Counted from the stretch's first letter, positions 1 through 6,551 are shown. The stretch: 10,551 nucleotides of DNA from an uncultured Coprococcus sp. (GCA_900767685.1 CAAGAB010000254.1:1-10551); one strand, 5' to 3'. A program made the numbers and translations. The notes: generated by a model not told the origin, from the letters alone.

Positions 1-611
1 ATCTCTCCGCCGTACCATGTATTTACGATAACCTGCTCGTGGCTTGTGATGTTGAATGCTACACATGTCTCTGAGTTAAGTCCTAACTCCTTGTAGTTCT
101 CAACCTTAGCCTTTGAAGCATTGTATACTACGAAATCTGGCTCGAAGTTCTTAAGCTCTTCCTCAGTTGGCTTGATGAACATGTTTGTTACGAAATGAGC
201 CTGCCAAGCAACCTCAACGATGAAACGGATAGCCATACGAGTATCGGCATTTGCTCCGCAGAATGCATCAACTACAAAAAGTCTCTTGTTTGAGAGTTCC
301 TTCTTTGCAAGATCCTTAACTGATGCCCATGTCTCCTCTGTCATTGGATGGTTATCGTTCTTGTACTCATCTGATGTCCACCATACAGTATCCTTTGAAT
401 TCTCATCTACTACGATATACTTATCTTTAGGTGAACGACCTGTATAAATACCAGTCATAACGTTAACTGCGCCGAGTTCACTAACCTGTCCCTTCTCGTA
501 TCCCTGAAGGTCAGCCTTTGTCTCTTCCTCGAATAACAATTCATATGAAGGATTGTGTACGATCTCTGTTGTGCCTGTAATGCCATACTTAGTTAAATCA
601 ACTGTTGCCAT
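1..611 (-). CDS. pckA: Phosphoenolpyruvate carboxykinase (ATP), N-terminal part, cut by window edge
   Basis: Reading leftward from ATG at 611-609, the frame is open to the edge (203 codons). The protein begins [20 protein letters not shown]. It carries the PEPCK motif [21 protein letters not shown] across residues 47-67, where the arginine of GRSPKDK contacts oxaloacetate in the family, and it runs off the window at TWYGGE, which matches the substrate/metal-binding tyrosine segment of E. coli PckA. The enzyme (EC 4.1.1.49) interconverts oxaloacetate + ATP with PEP + CO2 + ADP in the cytosol. In fermenting Clostridia it may run toward oxaloacetate (inference). The start is supported by an AAAGGAG ribosome site about 10 bases upstream. 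About 200 of the usual 530 or so residues are present. A dedicated promoter lies upstream, separating it from the channel operon on the same strand. Confidence 0.96.
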   Translation of the reverse strand, partial: MATVDLTKYGITGTTEIVHNPSYELLFEEETKADLQGYEKGQVSELGAVNVMTGIYTGRSPKDKYIVVDENSKDTVWWTSDEYKNDNHPMTEETWASVKDLAKKELSNKRLFVVDAFCGANADTRMAIRFIVEVAWQAHFVTNMFIKPTEEELKNFEPDFVVYNASKAKVENYKELGLNSETCVAFNITSHEQVIVNTWYGGE

Positions 612-744
612 TTTTCTTAACTCCTTTTCTTTAAATGTATTTCATTGATAGGTGCATGTCGCCTGTGCCCTGCCGGCACCGCAACTATACAGCACTCAAT
701 AATCTGAAAATAAATATGAACACTTTCTCTCATATTCAGTTGAA

Positions 745-773
745 AGTATACCCAATTAGTCAAAATAAATCAA
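745..773 (-). promoter_or_regulatory. pckA promoter and 127-nt leader
   Basis: On the minus strand TTGATT (768-773) and TATACT (745-750) are separated by exactly 17 bases, a good sigma-A promoter. Transcription would start near 738, leaving a leader of about 127 nt before the pckA ATG. In the leader, 665-669 can pair with 675-679 (GTGCC/GGCAC), or 651-655 can pair with 676-680 (GGTGC/GCACC). These are mutually exclusive short stems, and no known riboswitch was recognised. No convincing terminator was seen between the channel gene stop (853) and this promoter, so some readthrough from the upstream operon is possible. Confidence 0.6.
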
Positions 774-852
774 TATTATTATTGAGTTTTTTTTGTAGTT
801 TACAGAAAGTTCTCATTTATAATCTGAATTTTATATTTATTACTTGCATAAC

Positions 853-1842
853 CTAAGATAATGAGCTTCCACGTCTCTTCTCAAGGAATTTTGACTTCAC
901 TATCAAAATATCGCCGGTCTGTATCTTCAGATCACCAGTTGGCAATATAGACATATTATCCCTCAGTACCATATATATATTCACACCATACCCCTCAGTG
1001 GCTTGAAGTATGGTCATGCCGCAAAACTTGCTTGCATCATCTACGAGCAGTTCTCCAATCTCGTCCACATCAACAACTTTTGACTCCTCATTGGCATTGT
1101 TCTGATACTGCTCTACAAATCCGGCACTTATGATACCTGTGGGTATAGCTACCAACAGAACTCCCATAAACGCTATGACTATTGCCATGCATTTACCAAG
1201 CAGCGTGATCGGGTAAATGTCCCCATATCCCACGGTAAGAACCGTGGACACCGCCCACCATATTCCACTGAAAGCATTGCTGAACACCCCCGGTTGTGCA
1301 ACGTGTTCCGTGCTGTACATGCACAGACTGCTCGCCATCATCAATATAAATATGATGAACATGGATGAAATAATCTGCCTGCTTTTTCTCACCAGTACCA
1401 TCTTGATGACATTGAAACTATCATACCTCGAGTTGATCCTGAACAAATGGAATATCCTGACAACCCTGAGCATTCTAAATGCCACAAAACCTGAGAGGAA
1501 AAATACCGGTATGATTGTCAATAGATCGACAATGCCGTCATACGATATAAGAAACTTTCCTATCGCCTTTCCTCTGGTACATGTGGGATACAAAAAATCC
1601 GCCGTCCATATGCGAAGAATGTACTCAACACAGAATATGCCTGTAGTCACCCACTCGATAACACTCAGTATCCCATAATACGGTTCAAGCTGGTCGTAGG
1701 TCTGTAGAAACATCACCGATATGTTAGACAATATGACAACCACTATAAATATGTCAAATGCCCTGCTCAGCAGATTGCTTTTGTCCCCTATCTGTATTAT
1801 GTCAAATATTTGTTTTTTCAGTTTTGTCTTATTTACCGCCAT
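853..1842 (-). CDS. Voltage-gated-type K+ channel, six-TM with C-terminal RCK-like domain
   Basis: The 329-residue protein has a Kv-type layout. S1 is around residues 29-48 and S2 around 58-80. S3 is around 101-118 with acidic D102 and D106. S4 has arginines every third position (R123, R126, R129, R135, with H132 in register). S5 is around 155-175, then a pore loop with the selectivity filter TVGYGD (203-208), and S6 around 215-240. Residues 260-317 resemble an RCK/TrkA C-terminal regulatory domain, which binds ligands or ions in related channels. It should conduct K+ across the inner membrane, possibly gated by membrane voltage. ATG at 1842 follows an AGAGGAAG ribosome site and starts 18 bases after the ZorB-like gene, so it is the third gene of that operon. 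The S4 charges make a voltage sensor likely, but the gating itself is inferred. Confidence 0.92.
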   Translation of the reverse strand: MAVNKTKLKKQIFDIIQIGDKSNLLSRAFDIFIVVVILSNISVMFLQTYDQLEPYYGILSVIEWVTTGIFCVEYILRIWTADFLYPTCTRGKAIGKFLISYDGIVDLLTIIPVFFLSGFVAFRMLRVVRIFHLFRINSRYDSFNVIKMVLVRKSRQIISSMFIIFILMMASSLCMYSTEHVAQPGVFSNAFSGIWWAVSTVLTVGYGDIYPITLLGKCMAIVIAFMGVLLVAIPTGIISAGFVEQYQNNANEESKVVDVDEIGELLVDDASKFCGMTILQATEGYGVNIYMVLRDNMSILPTGDLKIQTGDILIVKSKFLEKRRGSSLS

Positions 1843-1860
1843 TGTCTTCCTCTTAGATAT

Positions 1861-2616
1861 CTATTTGTCCTTTAGGATGTCCATCATCTCATCTATCATC
1901 TCTTCATCCTGAAGTCTGAACTTTATCTCAACACGCCTGGACGCATCCATGTCAACCTCTCCATCATCACCGTATATCGGATTGCTGTAGGACTTTCCAT
2001 TTGCCGTAAGCACTGTCCTCAGCTGTTCTTCCTGTTCACTGCTGATAATGCCGTTGCTCTCCGTGAGACAGTACTTTGCCACCGAAAATGCTCTCTGCTG
2101 TGAAAGTTCAAGATTGTATATGTAGGAACCATTCGTATCCGTGTGTCCCTCTATGATTATCTCCGAAACGTAATCCCTGTAATCATCACTCAAAAGCACA
2201 CTACAATACTTAGGGAGGAACTGGTTGATAAATTTCTTTCCATCTTCCTTCAGTTCACTGTCCGACACGTCAAACAACACTCCCGCATCAAATGTGATCG
2301 CGCCGGTCTTCTCATCTATCTTAACATTCAGTGAGCTGCCTGAAAATTCGTCCCGTAGTGCCTTCACCAGATCACTTCTGATTCCGGCAATCCTGTCGAG
2401 TTCTTTCTGCTGCTCATCAAGCAGCTTCTCCTGATCCGCGATTATCTTCTTCTGCTCATCAAGCTGCTCCTGTTTGCTCTCATACTGCCTCTTGGACTGC
2501 ATGAGCGTGAACGATATGATGAGAACAAATATCAGAAGCAGTGCAGCCATCATGTCCGAATATGACAACCAGTAGGAAGTCTCTTCATCATCGGGTCTTC
2601 TTCTCTTCCTGCTCAT
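1861..2616 (-). CDS. MotB/ZorB-like stator subunit with OmpA-type peptidoglycan-binding domain
   Basis: The 251-residue protein has a short basic cytoplasmic N-terminus and then one membrane segment (about 16-38). That segment begins SYWLSYSDMMAALLLIF, in which D21 sits where MotB and ZorB carry the essential proton-binding aspartate. A Gln/Glu/Lys-rich coiled coil follows (about 41-75). Residues 98-226 form an OmpA/MotB C-terminal domain with EGHTD (146-150), LSQQRA (161-166) and ASRRVEI (215-221), the family's peptidoglycan-contacting positions. The likely role is the wall-anchored half of an ion-driven inner-membrane motor with the upstream MotA-like protein. Its ATG overlaps the upstream TGA as ATGA (2613-2616), implying translational coupling, and it has its own GGGGAGG site. 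MotB of a flagellar motor is less likely because no flagellar genes are present. The family is confident, the biological job is not. Confidence 0.88.
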   Translation of the reverse strand: MSRKRRRPDDEETSYWLSYSDMMAALLLIFVLIISFTLMQSKRQYESKQEQLDEQKKIIADQEKLLDEQQKELDRIAGIRSDLVKALRDEFSGSSLNVKIDEKTGAITFDAGVLFDVSDSELKEDGKKFINQFLPKYCSVLLSDDYRDYVSEIIIEGHTDTNGSYIYNLELSQQRAFSVAKYCLTESNGIISSEQEEQLRTVLTANGKSYSNPIYGDDGEVDMDASRRVEIKFRLQDEEMIDEMMDILKDK

Positions 2617-3632
2617 GACCTATCCTCCCCATTATTTACACCTATAGCCCTCGGGCGGTTTATACGCCCTCTGAATATGTCATTCTGATCCCTTGTCAGT
2701 GTCCGGATATCCTCTATGTTCTCACCCATAGCTCTGAGATATGGAAGAAGTTTTTCCTCTATAGCCTTCTGTGTTGCAAGCATCGCCTCGAGCTGTTTCT
2801 TCTGGAACTCAAGTTCCAGATTGCCGTTGTCATACGCCGCATCCGGCTTGACGTATCTCTTGAATTCTGATATAAACTCATCAAGCTTATGATATGCCTG
2901 TTCCAGAACCGACTTGAATATCAGGTTAAATGTCAGAGAAAATATCATTCCATATATGGACGTGTGGAATGCTACCTTTATTCCATCCATAAGAGGTCCG
3001 ATACTATTTGTTATCTCCTCCGCCGAGCCCGTGTTGAACGCCTGGAGTCCAATGGAAAGTCCTATGAATGTTCCAAGAATACCGAGTCCCGTCATGGCTC
3101 CCGGCACCAGCGAGAGCCTGCCCTTCTCGACCGCATCATCGATAAGCTGATAGTTTATGAAATCCTCGATATCGCAGGAATACTTTCCTTCCTCGTCATT
3201 TTCAAGACGCTTCATCTCCTCAATATAATCAACATACGAGTTTCTGAGATGTTCCTCGTTAAATATACCATATCTGGTCTCCGTACGATAGAGTTCCCAC
3301 AGGAGCTTCTTCTCCTTGGCATAATCGCCCTTTATGTAGCTTATCGCTATGCGAAAATCCTCACCCATCTGGTCAATGTGCTTCAGATGCTTATATGCGT
3401 ACACAAATATAGCACCAGTTATCGCAAACATACACGCACTTATCATCACGTTTGCCAAATCCAGGCTGTCATTCGTAACATTGAGGAGAATACATATCCC
3501 CAGCATCACAACATATACAACCGGAAGCCATTTCTTGTTCAATTCCACCCTCATGTTCTGTTTCTTGCGAAACGATCTTGCAGCCTTCTCATTCTGTGGT
3601 CTGACTGTCTTCAGTCTGTTTCTTTTGTTCAT
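2613..3632 (-). CDS. MotA/TolQ/ExbB-family, ZorA-like proton-channel subunit
   Basis: The 339-residue protein has a basic N-terminus, a TM pair (about 34-46 and 54-73), and a cytoplasmic domain (about 75-160). A second TM pair follows: LVPGAMTGLGILGTFIGLSI (165-184) and GIKVAFHTSIYGMIFSL (207-223). A short helical tail occupies about 232-310. The GLGILGTFIGL motif and the polar T178, T214 and S215 fit the ion-path helices of the MotA/ExbB/ZorA superfamily. It probably forms a pentamer around the downstream MotB-like dimer and uses proton or sodium flow to rotate. Zorya ZorA proteins usually have a far longer cytoplasmic tail, so this is a short-tailed relative. I chose ATG at 3632 because GGGAGG lies 7 bases upstream; an open extension to 3665 crosses that site and a hairpin. 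First gene of the operon, overlapping the second by 4 bases. Confidence 0.87.
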   Translation of the reverse strand: MNKRNRLKTVRPQNEKAARSFRKKQNMRVELNKKWLPVVYVVMLGICILLNVTNDSLDLANVMISACMFAITGAIFVYAYKHLKHIDQMGEDFRIAISYIKGDYAKEKKLLWELYRTETRYGIFNEEHLRNSYVDYIEEMKRLENDEEGKYSCDIEDFINYQLIDDAVEKGRLSLVPGAMTGLGILGTFIGLSIGLQAFNTGSAEEITNSIGPLMDGIKVAFHTSIYGMIFSLTFNLIFKSVLEQAYHKLDEFISEFKRYVKPDAAYDNGNLELEFQKKQLEAMLATQKAIEEKLLPYLRAMGENIEDIRTLTRDQNDIFRGRINRPRAIGVNNGEDRS

Positions 3633-3653
3633 ATTGTTTCCTCCCATTGAACA

Positions 3654-3723
3654 CCAGCCATGCAAAATTTGCCTTCGGCAAATGGCTGGCGCTACATGTC
3701 AAGTTTTCATAGAAAACTTGACA
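3654..3723 (-). promoter_or_regulatory. Double-hairpin leader of the ZorAB-like/K+ channel operon
   Basis: Two strong folds lie between the promoter and the ribosome site of the first gene. The first is a perfect 12-bp inverted repeat, TGTCAAGTTTTC, with a 3-base loop (3697-3708 with 3712-3723). The second has an outer 7-bp stem, CCAGCCA/TGGCTGG (3654-3660 with 3683-3689), and an inner 6-bp stem, TTTGCC/GGCAAA (3668-3673 with 3677-3682) with loop TTC. The second ends about 8 bases from the GGGAGG site, so it could affect translation. No U-run follows, so it is not a simple terminator. It could be a regulatory leader or an inserted palindromic repeat. Confidence 0.55.
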
Positions 3724-3741
3724 CATCCATACAATATATCC

Positions 3742-3769
3742 ATTATGCCATGTTTTCAGCAACCGGCAA
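3742..3769 (-). promoter_or_regulatory. Candidate promoter of the ZorAB-like/K+ channel operon
   Basis: On the minus strand TTGCCG (3764-3769) and CATAAT (3742-3747) are 16 bases apart. Transcription would start near 3735 and give a leader of about 103 nt holding both hairpins. An alternative -10 (TATTAT, within 3801-3812) lies further upstream without a good -35 box, so the start point is uncertain. Confidence 0.4.
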
Positions 3770-4013
3770 CAGCAGACTCCCCCCCGTTCCACTTTTTCCA
3801 TTCTATAATAGATAAAAAACAGGGATTTTACCAGTTGAAATACTTACCCTTTTCATATTTTTAAATGCTATATCCATCACCATATGCACACCGCACAATT
3901 CGTCGCATCATTTTTGTGCACTTTGCAAATGAGGTCATATTTTTTTTAAAATTTTAAGATTTTATTTTGCAAAACGTTTTTTTTCTGTACATATTCTGTT
4001 CATATTTTGTGTT
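3770..4013. other. AT-rich intergenic stretch, no gene seen
   Basis: No reading frame here has a ribosome site or recognisable protein. It holds one copy of the 11-mer TTTACCAGTTG (3827-3837), which recurs as a tandem array near 4135, and long T and A runs around 3940-3985. It lies upstream of the ZorA-like operon and may contribute promoter or UP-like AT-rich DNA; nothing firmer can be said. Confidence 0.4.
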
Positions 4014-4114
4014 TATACTGAACTCAGTTGTTAAAGAGAACATAATTTACTCTTAGTTGTTTAAGTTGTTGTTAAAAAAAGAACCGCGAAGTTTTATATA
4101 GCGGTTCTTTTTTT
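4014..4114 (+). ncRNA. Possible short transcript ending in a strong terminator
   Basis: A plus-strand TATACT box (4014-4019, weak -35 region) precedes about 60 bases without a coding frame, then the terminator at 4074-4114. A transcript of about 90 nt would start near 4026. It includes a short stem, AAGAG/CTCTT, before the terminator. No known small-RNA family was recognised, and the promoter is weak because no -35 box sits at proper spacing. Offered as a candidate only. Confidence 0.2.
4074..4114. terminator. Symmetric intrinsic terminator
   Basis: A run of seven A (4074-4080), the stem GAACCGC/GCGGTTC (4081-4087 with 4101-4107), a 13-base loop and seven T (4108-4114) form a terminator that would work on either strand. 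On the minus strand it would stop any transcript reading past the putP terminator. On the plus strand it would end the candidate short transcript. Confidence 0.75.
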
Positions 4115-4134
4115 GCGATTTTTTAGTCTTTTGG

Positions 4135-4190
4135 CCAGTTGCTTTTTGTCTTTACCAGTTGTCTATTATCTTTACCAGTTGCTTTTTATC
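4135..4190. repeat. Three 20-bp tandem repeats starting CCAGTTG
   Basis: Units begin at 4135, 4155 and 4175. Each starts CCAGTTG and the first two end TCTTTA, so TTTACCAGTTG appears at both junctions. A further single copy lies at 3827-3837. The perfect core is 7-11 bases and there are no unique spacers, so this is not a CRISPR array. It could be a protein-binding repeat or replication slippage. Confidence 0.6.
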
Positions 4191-4371
4191 CGTGACTAGG
4201 CTATTTCGTCGTCAAAGGGATAAAATTTTTCTTTTTAATGCCATAACCGGGCTGCAAGATACAAAAGATCAAAACATTATCCCTGAGCCCTGTTGGATGA
4301 GAATTTAGGATAAAATTATAACCAATATGGCAAAATTCTGAACGAAATAGAAAAACTCGCCGTTATAAATC
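4191..4371. other. Intergenic DNA without a recognised gene
   Basis: No credible coding frame is present. CTATTTCGT at 4201-4209 recurs as its reverse complement at 4342-4350, bounding about 150 bases, and GGATAAAATT occurs twice. These could be ends of a decayed small element, but no target duplication is visible, so no call is made. Confidence 0.3.
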
Positions 4372-4416
4372 AAAAAGCTGATGTACAGATGAGCTCAGAA
4401 CCTGTACACCAGCTTT
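4372..4416 (-). terminator. putP intrinsic terminator
   Basis: Read on the minus strand, AAAGCTGGTGTACAG (4416-4402) pairs with CTGTACATCAGCTTT (4388-4374) over 15 positions, one of them a G-U pair. The loop is 13 bases and the distal arm runs into TTTTT. It lies about 220 bases after the putP stop, so the message would carry a long AT-rich 3' tail. Confidence 0.8.
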
Positions 4417-4420
4417 CATT

Positions 4421-4600
4421 GTATTTGTTTTTTGTATTTGTTTTTTGTATTTATCTCTTTATATTTGTCTATATATTGCCTCTATATAGTGTCTTTATAT
4501 AGTATATATTATCTTTATATAGTATCCATATATATTATCTTTATATTTCATCTTTATATAGTGTCTCTATATATTATCTTTATATATTCATCTTCATGTC
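4421..4600. repeat. Degenerate AT-rich tandem repeat in the putP 3' region
   Basis: The left end has two exact 13-base copies of GTATTTGTTTTTT (4421-4433 and 4434-4446) and the start of a third. From about 4455 the sequence is built of variants of ATCTTTATATAGTRT, roughly 12-18 bases each, repeated about ten times with small changes. It lies between the putP stop and its terminator and should be transcribed. Apparent reading frames through it are low-complexity and unlikely to be real genes. Confidence 0.75.
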
Positions 4601-4635
4601 TATGTGTGTCCACTCAATGTGTCAGACCGTATTTC

Positions 4636-6117
4636 CTAATCTGTAGGAAGCTTTGCCTGCTCGAATATCTCAATAACCTTGTCGTCAGGCTTCTTTGTGA
4701 GAAGTGATACCACGATAGCGGTGATGAATGCAGCTGCAAATCCAGGAACAAGCTCATACAGACCGGTAGGTGTTGCAAGGAACTTGTACCAGAGCATATC
4801 TACTACAAAACCAACTATGATGGATGCAAGTGCACCGTTGTAATTCAGCCTCTTCCAATACAGCGACAGAAGGACGACTGGACCAAATGCTGAGCCAAAT
4901 GCCCCCCAGGCATTTGACACGAGTGCCATGATTCCCTCACAGTTAGGGTTCATAGCTATGGCAAGTGCCACAACTGAGATGATGATTACCACGATTCTTC
5001 CTGCCCAGAGCATCTCCTTGTCAGACGCATTCTTTCTGAATATAGGCTTGTACACATCAGATGCAAATGCTGACGATGAGGCAAGAAGCTGTGAATCAGC
5101 TGTGCTCATGGATGCCGCAAGGATAGCAGAGAGAAGTATTCCTGCAATAAGTGCCGGGAACACGCCTCTTACAAGTCTGATAAATACCTGCGAGTTATCT
5201 GCAAGTCCGCCGCCTAGATATTTGAGACCGACCATACCAACTACAGATGCCATGACAAGGATGATTCCTGTCCAGCATGTACCTACTATTCTGGACTTCT
5301 TCATCTCCTTCTCAGACTTGATTGAAATGTATCTTATAAGAATATGTGGCATACCCATGTATCCAAGTCCCCACGCAAGACCTGATATGATATTGATCAC
5401 ACTGGTCTTGTCAAACGAACCGCTTACAAGGGCATTATAGTAATTATCCGGAATGACAACATCTGGTGCTATAAAGCCAGCGCCCTGCATGGTGATGACC
5501 GCAATGATAGGTGCGATCATAAGTGCTGCAAGCATCAGCAGTCCCTGGAAGAAATCCGTCCAGCACACCGCATTGAATCCACCGAGAAATGTATACACGA
5601 TGATGATGACTGCTGCGCCGATCATGGCTGTATTTCTATTGATTCCCATAACTGTGTTGAACAATGTTCCACATGCAGATATACTTGATGCGGCATATAT
5701 ACAATATGCAACCACAAATATAACAGCACATATGATAAGCAGAAGCTTGTTGTCAGACTGAAAACGATTGGTCAGATACTGAGGTATCGTGATCGAATCA
5801 TTGTACGCTATCGAAAATCTTCTGAGTCTCGGTGCTATGAATATCCATGCACACGCTGTTCCGATGAACAGACCTACAGATATCCACATGTTGCTGAGTC
5901 CGGTCGCATAGAACGCCCCAGGAAGTCCCATGAGCACCCACGCACTCATATCTGATGCTCCGGCGCTGAGTGCAGCTACCAGACCGTTCATATCTCTTCC
6001 GCCAAGGAAATAATCCTTCTCTCCGGCATTTCCTCTGGATTTGAAGAAGAAATAAATTCCTACACCGATTACCAGGACAAAATACGCAATAAACGCAATC
6101 ATCTCGTAAACATTCAT
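4636..6117 (-). CDS. putP: Sodium/proline symporter PutP
   Basis: The 493-residue protein is a full-length sodium:solute symporter (SSSF) with about 13 membrane helices. It matches PutP motif for motif. SAGASDMSAW places D56 and S58 at the Na+-binding D55/S57 of E. coli PutP. GLGYMGMPHILIR lies at 250-262. AASMSTADSQLL contains S338/T339, corresponding to the Na+-site S340/T341. It should import proline with sodium across the inner membrane for nutrition or osmoprotection. I start at ATG 6117, which has GGAAGGTGG about 8 bases upstream; the in-frame GTG at 6129 lies inside that ribosome site. It is transcribed alone, with its own promoter, folded leader and terminator. Family members also carry pantothenate or other solutes, but the motif agreement favours proline. 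Confidence 0.93.
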   Translation of the reverse strand: MNVYEMIAFIAYFVLVIGVGIYFFFKSRGNAGEKDYFLGGRDMNGLVAALSAGASDMSAWVLMGLPGAFYATGLSNMWISVGLFIGTACAWIFIAPRLRRFSIAYNDSITIPQYLTNRFQSDNKLLLIICAVIFVVAYCIYAASSISACGTLFNTVMGINRNTAMIGAAVIIIVYTFLGGFNAVCWTDFFQGLLMLAALMIAPIIAVITMQGAGFIAPDVVIPDNYYNALVSGSFDKTSVINIISGLAWGLGYMGMPHILIRYISIKSEKEMKKSRIVGTCWTGIILVMASVVGMVGLKYLGGGLADNSQVFIRLVRGVFPALIAGILLSAILAASMSTADSQLLASSSAFASDVYKPIFRKNASDKEMLWAGRIVVIIISVVALAIAMNPNCEGIMALVSNAWGAFGSAFGPVVLLSLYWKRLNYNGALASIIVGFVVDMLWYKFLATPTGLYELVPGFAAAFITAIVVSLLTKKPDDKVIEIFEQAKLPTD

Positions 6118-6163
6118 TAGTAAATCCACCTTCCATTATGATATTTTATAATTTATCTGCTCC

Positions 6164-6206
6164 GCACCAACTTTATCACTGCAACGCAGTATCTCACTGT
6201 CGGTGC
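6164..6206 (-). promoter_or_regulatory. Folded leader of putP mRNA
   Basis: In the leader, GCACCGAC (6206-6199) can pair with GTTGGTGC (6171-6164) over 8 positions including one G-U. Inside it sits a perfect 5-bp hairpin with a 3-base loop (6178-6182 with 6186-6190). The structure ends about 25 bases before the ribosome site. No riboswitch family was recognised. Confidence 0.4.
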
Positions 6207-6220
6207 ACATAACAAAGAAA

Positions 6221-6249
6221 ATTCTACACGGAAACACGTCAAAATGCAA
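6221..6249 (-). promoter_or_regulatory. putP promoter
   Basis: On the minus strand TTGCAT (6244-6249) and TAGAAT (6221-6226) are 17 bases apart. Transcription would start near 6214 and give a leader of about 97 nt. The -35 box overlaps an inverted copy of the CATTTNRCG-like repeat found just upstream, so a regulator binding there could block or aid polymerase. Confidence 0.6.
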
Positions 6250-6259
6250 GATTTTTCGG

Positions 6260-6313
6260 CATTTGGCGATTTTAAAACATTTGACGTTTTTAATGCATTT
6301 TACGAAAAATGCA
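6260..6313. repeat. 18-bp-phased repeat array upstream of putP promoter
   Basis: CATTTGGCG (6260), CATTTGACG (6278) and CATTTTACG (6296) begin exactly 18 bases apart. An inverted, one-base-longer version, CGTCAAAATG (6237-6246), overlaps the putP -35 region. The spacing is not a whole number of helix turns per unit (about 1.7). The pattern suggests an operator array for an unknown regulator. Confidence 0.45.
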
Positions 6314-6409
6314 ATATTCTCTGGCTCCTGACAATGGGGGCTCATAGCTGTAGTATTTCAGAATGATTCTCACTTAGACTGTTGTCAGATTTATTCCTGA
6401 TAAAATAAC

Positions 6410-6472
6410 ACAGCCGGTTCATGGCGGTACATCCGATCGCAATCCCGGAAAGTCCACCTATGAACCGGCTGT
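6410..6472 (-). terminator. paaK downstream terminator-like hairpin
   Basis: A perfect 13-bp stem, ACAGCCGGTTCAT/ATGAACCGGCTGT (6410-6422 with 6460-6472), encloses a 37-base loop. It lies about 80 bases past the paaK stop and is the only terminator candidate there. The minus-strand tail is GTTATTTTATC, a moderate U-run. The plus-strand side runs straight into six T, so it would also stop rightward transcripts. The loop is longer than usual for an intrinsic terminator. Confidence 0.6.
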
Positions 6473-6551
6473 TTTTTATTCTCTCTGTCTCTAATCTTCC
6501 GATATGAAGCTTCTCAATACTGTAATCTACCCAGTGGCTTGATCTTGACGA

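Noticed and set aside
635..856. 73-codon plus-strand open frame
   Set aside because: Lies across the pckA promoter and leader on the opposite strand, with no ribosome site or homology signal.
853..3632. Complete Zorya defence system
   Set aside because: Only ZorA- and ZorB-like genes are present. No ZorC, ZorD (helicase) or ZorE (nuclease) gene is in the window, and the ZorA tail is short, so only a likeness is claimed.
2889..3650. 253-codon plus-strand open frame
   Set aside because: Antisense shadow of the ZorA-like gene; no ribosome site or recognisable domain, while the minus frame has clear family motifs.
3633..3665. Longer start for the ZorA-like protein at 3665
   Set aside because: The extension would encode 11 residues through a hairpin and over the GGGAGG site that serves ATG 3632.
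4135..4190. CRISPR array
   Set aside because: Units are directly adjacent 20-bp repeats without unique spacers, and no cas genes are present.
4201..4350. Small transposable element bounded by CTATTTCGT inverted repeats
   Set aside because: Only 9 matching bases at the ends, no target duplication, and no internal similarity to a known element.
4432..4707. 91-codon plus-strand open frame (Tyr/Ile/Ser-rich)
   Set aside because: Made of the AT-rich tandem repeat and running into putP antisense; low-complexity product.
6118..6129. GTG start of putP at 6129
   Set aside because: That GTG is part of the GGAAGGTGG ribosome site of the ATG at 6117, whose product aligns with other PutP N-termini.
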